Positions 47,146-59,356 of a DNA stretch of 64,000 nt are shown piece after piece. The stretch covers positions 12,665,510-12,729,509 of the forward strand of contig JASEVX010000003.1 of NCBI GenBank assembly GCA_031761405.1. Direction: 5' to 3'. This stretch comes from Serripes groenlandicus (lineage: Eukaryota > Mollusca > Bivalvia > Cardiida > Cardiidae). The notes beneath the pieces are model-generated. The model had not been told where the DNA came from, did not search any database, and saw nothing but the letters and a program-made list of their open reading frames with translations. The stretch's first letter is position 1; every line of letters starts with the position of its first letter. A program made the position numbers and the translations under genes.

Positions 47146-48007
47146 AGCTGCGTTCGTTGATCCGGAGTCTGATTGACTCTCCGTGTTGGCATCATTTATA
47201 GTCACCTTTGCGTTCAACTGGTGGAGCTATACTTCTAGTTTTATGTCAAAATATACATTTATTTCCATATATCAAATGGACTGACCACAAAGGTCAGATT
47301 ATGCCAAATACATCCGCTGTCATGCTAATCTACAACCAAATAGTCCCTGAAATTTGCGTAGAAATGAGTGTATACCATCATGAAAATGCATTGAATATAT
47401 GACATTGAATATACATTGTAAATGTGTATAGGATGCACTGGAAATTATTGATTTGATCACTTTTAGTATTTTGACAATTTTGAGAATGCTATACACCGGT
47501 TTTGTCCGGGCCCGATTTGGTCCAAAATGACGGTAACCATCAAGCTTGCATAATGCATGACCCCCCCCCCCCCCCCCCATTTTCTTTGAATTGTTTTAAA
47601 GCTTAGAGGTAACTCTTTTCAATGATATATGGTGATACACGCTTAGAAAAGAGTGACAATCGAGGACTGAAACTGGTCGATTTACATGGGAACAAATAAG
47701 GAAGTTAGTTGGTGTATCGTGACCATAAACACTCTTTTGAGACTGTACGTTAGCACATCCTCGTATTTACTCCTTGCACATTTATTCAGACCATACATCA
47801 CCAGGCATGGCTCAAATATATAAGTCAAATCATTGTGGAACCGATGTTTGGGGATTACATGCCGAAACTTGAAAGCTCTCTTTGGCGATGCAGAAGTCCG
47901 TTCGTCAAGAGGGTGTAAGTTCAAATTAACACGCACGATAATCATATCTCAATTAGCGTTAGTTATCTCAATTAATCTCAATTAATCATACAAGCGTTTA
48001 CGTTCCC
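47146..48007. other. Intergenic sequence with an 18-base C run
   Basis: Eighteen consecutive Cs lie at 47561-47578, giving a G-run on the minus strand. No coding feature is recognised. Confidence 0.5.
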
Positions 48008-48236
48008 TTAACCTTTTCCCTCATACGATAATTCTGAGCAGACGACTTTGAACATCTTTTGTCAAAAAATAGAAAATCTCTATAAGTGAATGGATAATCT
48101 ATGACTAAAAGTGGAAAACATTGTGGCAAAAGGAGAAATTGCTCGTTTTGAGCGATTTCTTCATTTGTCTCTATGTTTTCAAAAAGCTGTCTGCTGTAGA
48201 GGCGTCAGAAAGCATTTATATGAGGGAAAGGGTTAA
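48008..48236. mobile_element. Palindromic TTAA MITE, well preserved
   Basis: TTAACCTTTTCCCTCATACG at the left is mirrored by TATATGAGGGAAAGGGTTAA at the right. The core is AGGAGAAATTGCTCG / GAGCGATTTCTTC. It belongs to the same young subfamily as 6016 and 30285. Confidence 0.8.
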
Positions 48237-48399
48237 AACAGTTGAATCGCGACACAGACGATTGCTGGTTGTCTTGGTATCATAATTTCGAGGTGTCCCA
48301 AATATAACAGAAGTATAAGTAAAGACAAGATAAAATAGTATGCATCTTAGAACAATTTGGTGTAAATCTTTCTCGTTTAACCAGAGACATATAACACAC

Positions 48400-49218
48400 A
48401 TGTCTTTATATGTATCTGACTATACCATCTATAATGTGTGTGTATATGTCTCTGACTATACCATCTATAATGTGTGTGTATATGTCTCAGACTATACCAT
48501 CTATAATTTGTGTGTATATGTCTCTGATTATACCATCTATAATTTGTGTGTATATGTCTCTGACTATACCATCTATAATTTGTGTGTATATGTCTCTGAC
48601 AATACCATCTATAATGTGTGTGTATATATCTCTGACTATACTATCTCTAATTTGTGTGTATATGTATCTGACTATACCATCTATAATTTGTGTGTATATG
48701 TATCTGACTATACCATCTATAATTTGTGTGTATATGTCTCTGACTATACCATCTATAATTTGTGTGTATATGTCTCTGACTATACCATCTATAATTTGTG
48801 TGTATATGTCTCTGACTATACCATCTATAATTTGTGCGTATATGTCTCTGACAATACCATCTATAATGTGTGTGTATATGTCTCTGACTATACTATCTCT
48901 AATTTGTGTGTATATGTCTCTTACTATACTATCTATAATTTGTGTGTATATGTCTCTGACTATACCATCTATAATTTGTGTGTATATGTCTCTGACTATA
49001 CCATCTATAATTTGTGTGTATATGTCTCTGACTATACCATCTGTAATGTGTGTGTATATATCTCTGACTATACCATCTATATTTTGTGTGTATATATCTC
49101 TGACTATACCATCTATAATTTGTGTGTATATGTCTCTGACTATACCATCTATAATGTGTGTGTATATGTCTCTGACTTTACCATCTATAATTTGTGTGTA
49201 TATGTCTCTGACTATCAA
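48400..49218. repeat. 36-bp tandem repeat, about 23 copies
   Basis: The unit is TCTGACTATACCATCTATAA followed by TTTGTGTGTATATGTC. Thirty-six is a multiple of three, so frames of 298 and 328 codons (+) and 247 codons (-) are open together. They are products of periodicity, not genes. Confidence 0.95.
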
Positions 49219-50200
49219 GAGATATACCATCTATAATTTGGAGATCAGTACCTTTAAGGTGGACCATATTTTTAAAGTTGTATCAATGATGAAATTATAT
49301 GCGGAACTCTGGTCAGGAAGGACGCATCTTAAATCTTTTTCTGCTGCTTACACTGCTTGTCAGATATCAAGAAAATTTGACATTTTTTTTAATTAACTAC
49401 AATAATTAAATCTGGCATATTCATTGATTGAATATTATGACCACAAACCGTAATGGAAAGGGTTAAAATATATAACGTTAGAATGCGTCAACTTCTCTAA
49501 AAAGCCCTGTCTGATTTGTTTTCTTTGGTAGACATGGAATCCTCTAGAAACACGGCTATCCAGCTTTCTATAATACCACGGGCATATACACCGTTTATAT
49601 GTACGTGTTTTATACCAAAACATAATATATGAATATAAATATGCTTCTATCTTCCAATATGTACCTTAATTGTTTATTTTTGTCTATATTTTCTTTTTCT
49701 CTATATTTTCTTTTTCTCTTATTCTCAATTTGATTCTCATATTGTATTCATTGTAACTTCTTTGGCCCTCTGATCACGATGTATAACATATTGTAGAGCT
49801 CAGCACACTCAGGATCGAAATAAAATTTTGTATGTATTGTTTTGTTTTGTATTTGCATGTTTTATGATTCTTTTCTAAGACAAGCGCTCAGGCCATATTA
49901 AGTCGTAGAAAAACATGGCCACCAGGTGGCACAATAAAGGGGGTAACATAACTTAACTCAGAATTCATCGCCTCTGAAACTGTTATATCATTTCAGGATA
50001 ATTTGGCAGGCATGTTATTCGGTCAAAGTACTCCACTGATCGATATAGGGTGATATGTCAATCTTGTATGTCTCTTGCAATTTTTGACGGTTCATCATGT
50101 GCTTAGATCTTCTTCTTATTCTTCTTCTCCATATTCCTCTATCTCATGTCTTTGTCTGTTCAATACTTAAGATTAAGGTATATTATCACCACTGAATAAA
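49219..50200. other. Intergenic sequence
   Basis: No gene is recognised. AT-rich DNA at 49620-49740 becomes TTTTTCTC-rich toward the microsatellite. Confidence 0.4.
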
Positions 50201-50207
50201 TGTGACC

Positions 50208-50736
<529 letters not shown>

Positions 50737-50837
50737 TATTAATGTATTTTTCTAATTTTTCTATCACACATGATTAATCTTCATTTAACATTGATTCAAT
50801 AAATTATAATAGAAAATCTTTTCACCACCAACATCAG

Positions 50838-50926
50838 ATGGACTGCAGAATACAGTGAGATAGTGTCATATTCTCGCTACACGTCACGTGATGACATCGT
50901 CATAACGACAGCTCGTGACATAGAAT
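50838..50926 (+). CDS. Possible internal exon of a ZP-domain protein
   Basis: A stop-free segment lies between a good acceptor (CTTTTCACCACCAACATCAG, ending 50837) and a strong donor (GTAAGTAT at 50927). The frame reads WTAEYSEIVSYSR then YTSRDDIVITTARDIE. The pattern of a YS(N/E)-type strand, then an I-I-T-R stretch and charged end, resembles the middle of the ZP-N half of zona pellucida domains in secreted or membrane proteins, where a Cys usually follows shortly. At 29 codons the match is suggestive only. An alternative start is after TGCAG at 50848. No partner exon was found, so a chance frame remains possible. Confidence 0.3.
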
Positions 50927-51049
50927 GTAAGTATGACAGTTCCTGGCTCCCAATCGACTAATCAACATCTACACCTCGCGTCAAGCGAAATCGGTCTGAT
51001 AACATCTGATTACATCTGCTGTCCGTTTCTAGGCCAGTAAACAATGGTC

Positions 51050-51762
51050 ATAAGGAATGAGAGATCTATGTTTCTATAGCATACCTTCATAAGTGATGCA
51101 TAGACGGGTATGCCATCAGACCCCTATATTTCTAAATCATGTCTATTTAGGTGAATAGGGATGCATTCAGATCTATTTGTGTCTAAAGCATACCTATTTA
51201 AGTGATGCCTAGACGGATTGCATTAAGTGATGCATATAGGAGATGCATAATGACCCCTATGTTTCTATAGCATACCTATTAGAGTGATGTTTAGACGGGG
51301 ATCCATTAAGACCCCTATGTTTCTATTGTATACCTATTAAAGTGATGTTTAGATGGGGTCCATTAAGATCCCTATGTTTCTATAGTATACCTATTTAATT
51401 AGTCGAATAATGGGGTGCATTCGCCCCTATGTGTATGTAGAATAACAGTGATTCAAAGACGGAATCCATTAAGACCCTTATGTTTCTATAGCATACATGT
51501 TTAAGGATGCATAACGACCCCTATGTTTCTATAGCATACCTATTAAGTGATGTTTGACGGTGATCCATTAAGACTCCTATGTTTCTATAGCATACATGTT
51601 TAAGGATGCATTACGGCCCCTACGTTTATATAGCATACCTATTAAAGTGATGCCTAGACGGCAATGCATTTTACCCCTATGTGTATATATCATACATATT
51701 TAGGCCTAAGTGATGCAGAGACGGGATGCGTTAAGACCTCATTTCACCTGACAGCGCTCACA
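51050..51762. repeat. Degenerate tandem repeat, about 57 bp, about 11-12 copies
   Basis: Units share CATTAAGACCCCTATGTTTC, TATAGCATACCTATTAAAGT and GATGTTTAGACGG, with many small indels that vary the spacing. It is older and more eroded than the other arrays. Confidence 0.85.
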
Positions 51763-54128
51763 CATACGTCATTTCATTAGACTGATTGATGCTTAGTCTG
51801 GCTTCGTGCATGTTCATCATTTACACTATGTCAATGGACACGTTTTGCAATGTCGTGAACCACAGGGGAATATCAAGGTCTTAAGGAGTAGATGCAAAAC
51901 AGGAAACCCAGATAAGCCCGTACCTCCTCGCAGTTCGATTACGGATTTCCGTGCGTTTCCGTGCGTTGCCGTGTTTTCCGTAGTATTCCTAGTGTCGACG
52001 GATACGTGTTATTGTTAAAACTGACAAATGGTTGTGCTAGAAGTTACTATTTCTTCCTTCACTTCAATCCGATTTGAGGTCGACTTTCGCATGTTGTGCC
52101 TAAATATGTACGTTTTGTAATTGTGTAATATGTTCGATACGTTTTATTTAATCCGAACCTCTGCTAGTTTAAATATCAACCTTTGCAGTAATTGGTAGTT
52201 AAATTTATCACTAAATATAACAAACCCGAGAGGTTTTGCTTTAGTAGATAATATAACAAAACCACACCATCGGCATAACGATATAAATGCTATCTCATTC
52301 CCATTTATAGACGCATTTTGATGCATCGGCAGTAGACAGCTTTTTAAAACACTGTTTCAAAAGCAGAAATTGATCATGAGCAAATTTCCAGATGCCGCAG
52401 TGTTTTCAAATATTTGTGATAGTTTTACTTTCACTTATACATTTTGTTCATGATTTTAATGCAGATTTGCTGTATGTGGGGATACATAAAGTGATAAGAC
52501 CTATTTCTGTCAACTGTAGTGACGTTTGTTTGACAATACAATAATGCCAACGTTTGGTGACGGTATTTCTTTTACCATCAATGAAACAACAGGGGTTCTT
52601 GGTTCTTGTGTAAGCTACGATCTATATGACATTTACCATGTAACAGTTTTTATCATTGTCGACTCAAATACACGTGTGTGCCTGAGCAATCAGATCTGCA
52701 TCTACAGATCTAAATAGCAGGATCAATGTTTTGAAGATTATTTCAGTTAGATATAGTTAAATATCATACATATTACATCCCAAAAGGATCGAGTTGAAAC
52801 CATTTAGCTTCTTTATACAAAAAATACTCTCGCTGAAACTTAAAGAGTATTCTGAAAATCGCTGAACATTCTGATTTTAAAATATACAATGGCCAGTCAT
52901 ATTGATATCGACAGTCACAAATATATACAATGGTTGTGTTTTGTTTCCAGCTCATACATCACATCACACAATGTTCAAGTAATGGATTAAACATGTCGCT
53001 GGTAGAATCGGCTCGCCTGTCGTATCCACTGTCGATCTCGAATCGCTGGAAATTAGGTACGTCTAGATGATACTCTTAATCATCGCGGTTAGCAAATACA
53101 TGTGACTTTACGTAGACAGACTGATAAATTACACACCACTTGAGAATTTGGCAATATTTAAACATTTACAATGTTTACGACATTAAGGGTATCTTAGAAA
53201 CTTCCTAAATGAAAAAAGAGTAACCGAAACTAAATGTTCTTGTTTGACTTAATATACCCTTTAGGTAGACCGTGACACGTTATGCATGATGTTTAATTCA
53301 ACGGAAACTGCCGCCGATTGTCAATAATTAATGTGTTAAATGTAGTTAGACGTATCAGAATAGCTCACACAAGGTAAACGGTTGGAGGAGAGGTTTTGTA
53401 CTTGAATGTATTTGTGTACCTGTAATGATTCTTACATGGCGCACCTTACACGTTGTCTGGACGAATTCCACCTCCATGACGTAATCTATTGCAGATTATG
53501 TTTTCTTTCTGGGAACATTTATGGGCGATATATTTTATATAAAATTTCGATTTTAACTATTGAATTTGCTAAAACGTGACATAGAACCCATTTGTAAACA
53601 TGTAAACAAATCATAGTGTTATAATGGACCTAGAATAAAAGTACTTCCGCCAAGCTTGGCATAATCCTACATAGCTATGTAACCTTATCACTAATCTCAT
53701 GCCTGACATATCACTGCTTTAAGTTTTGATAGGGTTTAAGCAATCGCGTTTAAACGCCACTAAAGTACTTTGCTGTATGGAGGCCGGACCTGACGACTCC
53801 GCATACAAGGTCGTCTCGAATTAATCCTGTACATCCAATCGGAATACTCGACACTGGCCGCTTCTCACCTGTTGATACCTAACCATTTAGTAAGCGAAAA
53901 TGTGATTGGCTGACGCAGAGTTTAAATCATAACGACCTGTACTATGTAGCTATAAGATCTATATGATCGATTGCAACCGCAGCAAAGTTTAATGCTGCCC
54001 TTAATGAGCAGAGGTCTAGATAAAGTGGAGTGAACAGCTCTTTTCGCCCAAATATTTATAATATTATCCAACCAAACTTTATGTTGTTGGTATTCAAAGA
54101 ATGGATATTGTAAAGGACAGCCGATATT
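51763..54128. other. Long stretch with no confident gene
   Basis: Decayed TTAA-type MITE sequence lies at about 52295-52490, and a single arm of the 26505 family at about 53990-54110. A weak ATG exon candidate (52993-53055, MSLVESARLSYPL, followed by GTACGT) is noted, but its length and lack of family similarity do not support a call. No other coding signal is recognised. Confidence 0.45.
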
Positions 54129-54354
54129 TCCCATTTCCCACATACAACAAAACTTCAGCAGACGACTTTGAAAACATTTAGACAAAACTATGGAACATAT
54201 CTGTAAATGAAAGTAACATAATAAAAAAGAGTTGAAAACATTGTGACAATAGGAGAAATTGCTCATTATGTGTTATTTCTCCTTTTGCCACAGTGTTTTC
54301 CAAAGTTGTCTGCTGCAGAGGCGTCAGAGAGCGTCTGTATGTAGAAAAGGGTCA
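54129..54354. mobile_element. TTAA-type MITE
   Basis: The left arm has CCATTTCCCACATACAAC and TCAGCAGACGACTTTGAAAA. The core is AGGAGAAATTGCTC / TATTTCTCCTTTTGCC. The right arm ends GCGTCTGTATGTAGAAAAGG. Confidence 0.65.
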
Positions 54355-54755
54355 ATATTGGTCACGAACATCTCAACTTTGAGCAAAACACATATTAATG
54401 AGTGCTGGGAAATTATGTTAAAAACTAATATGAATGCATTTACCATAACTAGCGGTTGAGAAATGTAAACGCACACGGTTGACCTAGGTGACAGTATCTT
54501 GTCCTGTCCTGTCGATATGTAATCGTTGGAATACGGCATGGAAGTCCGGCTTATTTTACCGCTTTCTTAAATCAACGCTGATAGCAGAATATCACTCGCT
54601 GCATGTAGTTAAGTTTGAATGCGAACAAATATCACTTGCTTTGGATGAATTTGCTATGCGTTTGTACTTGTTTATAAGGTGACTATATTGTTCTAAGTCT
54701 CAGACTCATTCCGTTTGTTTATTACGAGTACTGTCTTTCTAGTTTACGATACTAT

Positions 54756-55085
54756 CAGGGGCGTAGCTCCCTTTAGGCACTGTAGGCACGTGCCTACACA
54801 TTTTTTCTCAAAATGCCCCAGAATGCAGCTGCGGCGATAGACATCTGCGTAATGTAGCGACCAGATCAGCCTGTGCTGTCCGCGCAGACTGATCCGGCCG
54901 ACACATTCCTTCCTAGGGGATAGATGTATAGAGGGGTGGTTCCTGAAACAGAAAATTCGCAGGAGGCGGAAAGTGTCTATCGGGGTAGGCCTGCCATGCT
55001 TAGGCTGATCCGTGTCGATACTTTACGCAGAGTTATTTTTTCACGAGACGGCCTACACATTGATTGTTGCAAAGATACGCCCCTG
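54756..55085 (-). mobile_element. Composite CAGGGGCGTAGC element, reverse copy
   Basis: CAGGGGCGTAGCTCC at the left is mirrored at the right by GATACGCCCCTG. ACTAT flanks both sides (54751-54755 and 55086-55090), a second clean 5-bp target duplication. The order of internal blocks is the reverse complement of 34574-34917, including the TAGGCACGTGCCTACA segment and the GAGCCG-family core (TTTTTTCACGAGACGG, TGATCCGGCCGACACATTCC). Two independently inserted copies with the same composition show that the composite moves as one unit. Confidence 0.8.
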
Positions 55086-55414
55086 ACTATCTAGACTTTA
55101 AGTTGGTCTGAATTGAAATCCTATTACAGTATTATCGACAGTTGAACAATTAAAATCCGCAGAGAGTCAGATTAACCTGGCATTACCAGCAAAACATCAG
55201 ATCAATATAGAAAGGTCTGATGTGTATCTTTGCCATAATATACAGAACACTTTTGACGCCTGACCCGTGAACAGACGACTTTTGAAAACATAATCAACAA
55301 AGGGACACTTTCTCAAAATGAGCAAGTATTATTAAAACATTGTCTCGTTTATCCAAATATCCGGATGTTACAAGTATTACAGCAGAGGTTTTTAACGCAT
55401 GTGACTTTGAACAT

Positions 55415-55539
55415 ATGAGCCGTCCCGCGAGAAAACCAACATTGTGGACTCTGCGTAAAGTATAGTCCTAGATCAACTTAAGCATGCCTCGCAGGCTTAC
55501 CTGGATGGACACTTTTCGCTTTCCCACGGGACGGCTCAT
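55415..55539. mobile_element. Internally deleted GAGCCG-family element
   Basis: ATGAGCCGTCCCGCGAGAAA at the left is mirrored by CCCACGGGACGGCTCAT at the right. The left block (TAAGCATGCCTCGCAGGC) is present and most of the right interior is missing. Confidence 0.7.
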
Positions 55540-55555
55540 TATTACATGAGCCAGT

Positions 55556-55782
55556 GGATGGGGGGAAATGTACAAGTTGGCTTTCGTTAACAGTGTTGAT
55601 CGAGACCAGCCTATATATCCACACAGTCTAATGAAGATCTATATTGTTCACATATTGCTTAGACAAGCTTGTTAGAAGATTCTGCCAATGTGTGAAGATT
55701 CTGATAAGACCAAGAAGGTGGACATAACTATCAGAACATACACACTGTTCAGAAATGCCAACTTGTACCTTTTATCAGGTAA
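55556..55782. mobile_element. Interspersed repeat with GTACAAGTTGGC / GCCAACTTGTAC ends
   Basis: AATGTACAAGTTGGC at the left and AAATGCCAACTTGTACC at the right are inverted. The interior has TGAAGATCTATATTGTTCAC and AGACAAGCTTGTTAGAAGAT. It is related to 26935 and 35340. Confidence 0.6.
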
Positions 55783-56425
55783 AACTGAACTGAAATAATT
55801 CAGTTTGATGTGAGTTCTCAAGATATTGACATGTCAAATAAACTATTTACTGAGGCGTGATCGAAGTTGGGGCCACCCCCATTAGCAACACTCTGGTAAT
55901 GAGACATATTTGCGTGTTTAATTGGTTATAGATAAAAAAAAAAAATATGACATCTCAACACCGGTGAAACTTCACAATACTCTGCGGACGCGATCGTGAC
56001 ACTGGTTTAAACACGTCAACTAAAAGCAAACACAATCTGGTTTCTACGTAAAAGAAGTCGGGAACCAGATTAATAAAACTCTTAAATAGCAGACTTTCAT
56101 GTCTCATTAAGTATAACGAGTTTAACAAATTATAGTGCATCGTGTCAGGTGACATTATTGGCTGTAACTACTGAATGGCTGCCTTTCTTTTACATTAATC
56201 TATGTTTAAATGTTCTTTGGCGTTAACGTTGCGTTTTAAACGCCAACTTCTGTTAATTATGTTATATGAGCTGTTTTACTTAAGGTTGCCATTTTCTATG
56301 GAATTCAGATTCACACGGCCAGCGCAAGATCATGTAACAGACGCCTTCTTCATACTAAAAGGGAGATAACATTGCTTACTTTTGCTGACTAACCTATCAA
56401 CGTTTCGTATTCTTATCACGTGACA
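55783..56425. promoter_or_regulatory. Upstream region of the exon at 56426, with an E-box
   Basis: The stretch lacks repeats and recognisable coding sequence. ATCACGTGAC (core CACGTG at 56417-56422) lies only a few bases before the ATG at 56426; it could bind bHLH-type factors if transcription starts further upstream. No TATA or initiator is claimed. Confidence 0.25.
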
Positions 56426-56517
56426 ATGTCCAGCTATCGCGAGAGGAGAGAAGCACGTGAAAAAGACCTTGGATGGAGCCCAAAAGAGGATGAGGATGAA
56501 AATGAAGAATCTTCTCG
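56426..56517 (+). CDS. Candidate first coding exon, unknown protein
   Basis: The ATG at 56426 has A at -3 (ACAATG). It opens 30 codons plus two bases, ending at a strong donor (CG before GTAAGTG at 56518). The peptide is highly charged: MSSYRERREAREKDLGWSPK, then a run of Asp and Glu (EDEDENEE) and SS. Codons are evenly used, and the base composition rises above the AT-rich surroundings, as in real exons. I do not recognise the family. A charged, probably disordered N-terminus would suit a cytoskeletal or nuclear protein, but that is speculation. No second exon could be traced downstream within the window; the 57.4-63 kb repeats would lie in its first intron. Confidence 0.5.
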
Positions 56518-57411
56518 GTAAGTGCACAAAGGTCGTGACCTCTACCCATCACTCCTCTGTTACCATGGTAATGAACTCTGAACTGTTTCTTCTTCTAGTT
56601 TGCAGTGTATTGTGATTCTGTCGTTGTTTCAGTCATTAAGTCATCTAGGATCATATCTGGTGTGATAATATAAGTTGTTCTATGTGATTCTAACTTGAGA
56701 ACCTAGAATTAGCTGTTCAAAAAAACTTTATCTTTATGCTCCCAAAAATATATATTCACTTTTCTAAATGCAAAGCTGAACACATCCTTTTCAAATTTCC
56801 CCATTGAAAATGTAAATAACGCAATTTGCACCGGGAAAACTGTTCCGGATAAATAACATTGTCACACGATGAATTCACAGCAAGGTCTGATTATTCTATA
56901 TTTCTCTGTAAAATGGCAGTATTGCTTATTCATAAGAATGTAATAGGTGCAATTTTAAGGTTAACTCATTTGGCTGTTTTCTTCAAGATCAAATTTGAGC
57001 CTTGTAACCACACGAAAACCGACCTTTGCGCACTTATCGGGTAGTAGTCCGACTAGATTATACACTGTTTGACACAGTCTGAATAGATTATAAACTGTTT
57101 GCAACCCATTATTTTACTGCTTTTGACAACCTTTGGGCACGTGTTGGGCAGTCTGACTAGACCATCGTTGTTTGCAATCCGTTCTGTCACTGCCCCGACA
57201 AGCTTCCAATTACACATATGTAAGCATGAAATTCAGAAGTAATTTCTAAACCATCGAAAGTGGGTTTCCATTTAGCATGACTCAACGAAAAACGCACCAT
57301 AATTGAAACTGACTGATTGCACGATAGAAAGAGAACCCGATGGTAACACTGAAACACAGAGATGATATTGTATAATAAGACAGTTATGTTATAATAAAAC
57401 TGTGTATTTAT
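56518..57411. other. Putative first intron or intergenic DNA
   Basis: No coding sequence or repeat is recognised. Confidence 0.4.
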
Positions 57412-58392
57412 AATACTTATACAGTCCATGTATTTATTATAATTTTACATTCCCTTTCTTTATTATGCTTAGACTGTCTGTATATTTAAAATACTTAAAG
57501 AGTCTGTGTCTTTATAATATTAAGATAGTCTGTTTATTTATTATACTTAAACAGACTGTGCATTTATAATTCTTAAACAGTCTGTGTATTTATTATACTT
57601 AGACAGTCTGTGTATTTATTATACTTAGACAGTCTGTGTATTTATTATACTTAAACAGTATGTGTATTTATTATACTCAAACAGTCTGTGTATTTATTAT
57701 ATTTAGACAGTCTGTGTATTTATTATACTAAGACAGTCTGTGTATTTATTATAATTTTACATTCCGTTTCTTTATTATGCTTAGACTGTCTGTATATTTA
57801 TAATACTTAAAGAGTCTGTGTCTTTATAATATTAAGATATTCTGTTTATTTATTATACTTTAACAGACTGTGCATTTATAATTCTTAAACAGTCTGTGTA
57901 TTTATTATACTTAGACAGTCTGTGTATTTTTATACATAGACAGTCTGTGTATTTATTATACTTAAACAGTCTGTGTATTTATTATACTTAGACAGTCCGT
58001 GTATTTATTATACTTAAACAGTCTGTGTATTTATTATACTTAGACAGTCTGTGTATTTATTATACTAAGACAGTATGTGTATTTATTATACTTAGACAGT
58101 CTGTGTATTTATTATACTTAGATTGTCTGTGTATTTATTATACTTAGACAGTCTGTGTATTTATTATACTAAGACAGTCTGTGTATTTATTATACTAAGA
58201 CAGTCTGTGTATTTATTATACTTATACTTAAACAGTCTGTGTATTTATTATACTTAGACAGCCTGTGTATTTATTATACTAAGACAGTCTGTGTATTTAT
58301 TATACTTAAACAGTCTGTGTATTTATTATACTAAGACAGTATGTGTATTTATTATACTTAGACAGTCTGTGTATTTATTATACACAAGACAG
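57412..58392. repeat. 26-bp minisatellite, about 37 copies
   Basis: The unit is CTTAGACAGTCTGTGTATTT followed by ATTATA. A block of about 310 bp beginning ATTTTACATTCC is present twice (57440 and 57751, 12 units apart), showing a segmental duplication within the array. Confidence 0.95.
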
Positions 58393-58800
58393 TAAGGTAT
58401 GATTGGCCCTCCGGTTCGACATGGTTAAAAGTTACATTGACGCACACCTACTGGGGCTACATGTCTAGTTACTTGTCAGGCGATGTATTTAGGTATAAAT
58501 GATATATAGACGGATAATGAAGTATCTGGTGAGACAGTGTACATACACAGGCTCGTTCGCAGATGCATCATGACTCGAAATCGCTTGACGCGACAACTCC
58601 TATAAATTCGTGTATAAGTAGTTGGACAATATGTGTGCATGACCTGGTATGATTGTTCAAATGATCCTCAATATGTATTGTTCGCAGATTCAATGAAACC
58701 CCAGTTGTGTATGACGCAGCCCTAGTAATAAACGTGTATTCGAATTTCTCAGAAATGCTCAATAAACTATACATTCCTTTGTAAGCAGAACAGATTCCGG
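58393..58800. other. Intergenic sequence
   Basis: GTATCTGGTGAGACAGTG and CACAGGCTCGTTCGCAGATG resemble the repeat trace at 41640. Nothing else is recognised. Confidence 0.35.
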
Positions 58801-58809
58801 ATTTCACTA

Positions 58810-58960
58810 CCGAATTTCACAAAGTCGACCCTTCCATGTTGAAAATTGAACCACTCCATGTTTCGTCTAACAGGAAAGTTGGTAACATTTAATGTGTGAG
58901 TGTCAAACAATGCATGTTTCAGGAGAGACCGCTCGTTATGAGTCTCACCTGAATCTACAT
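58810..58960. mobile_element. Hairpin-containing interspersed repeat, partial
   Basis: GTCGACCCTTCCATGTTGAA, ACAATGCATGTTTCAGG and GAGTCTCACCTGAATC align by eye with the complete-looking copy at 61906. Confidence 0.5.
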
Positions 58961-59042
58961 TGTTTGCAAAAGCCTTAAATTGCCTTTGGAAGCGAAAGGT
59001 TTAACTATTTGGAGAATGTTCATAAAACCCTTACCTATATAA

Positions 59043-59279
59043 ATGAGCTGTTCCGCGAGAAAACCAACATTGTGGATTCTGCTTAAAGTATCAACCCGGA
59101 TCAGCCTAAGCATGCCGCGCAGGCTTACCCAGATATACACCTTTTCGCCTCCTGCGGATTTTCTGTTTTAGGAATCATTACTCTACACCTCTATTCCCCT
59201 GAGACGGACTGCGCAGGCTGATCTGGGTCGATACATTACGCAGAGGCCATAATGTTGGTTTTCTCGCGGGAAGGCTCAT
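59043..59279. mobile_element. GAGCCG-family inverted-repeat element
   Basis: ATGAGCTGTTCCGCGAGAAA at the left is mirrored by TTTCTCGCGGGAAGGCTCAT at the right. The interior matches the unit at 27558 (AGCCTAAGCATGCCGCGCAG). It lacks about 25 bp before the second AGGCTG block. Confidence 0.75.
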
Positions 59280-59356
59280 ATGTTACAATGACAATATTGA
59301 AAATACAAGTGTTGTTAAAAGTCGCGTACGTCAGGATAAGGGTTGACTGCCTCACC

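Noticed and set aside
48340..49396. Open frames of 298, 328 and 247 codons on both strands
   Set aside because: All are produced by the 36-bp repeat, whose period is a multiple of three. Three overlapping frames are open at once and each peptide is a strict 12-residue repeat.
51806..52018. 70-codon frame with a hydrophobic C-terminal part
   Set aside because: No signal peptide at the start, no known family, and the DNA includes a small local repeat (GTGCGTTTCC / GTGCGTTGCC).
52993..53055. Short ATG exon ending at GTACGT
   Set aside because: It has only 21 codons, no family similarity and a weaker donor than the exon at 56426; too little to call.
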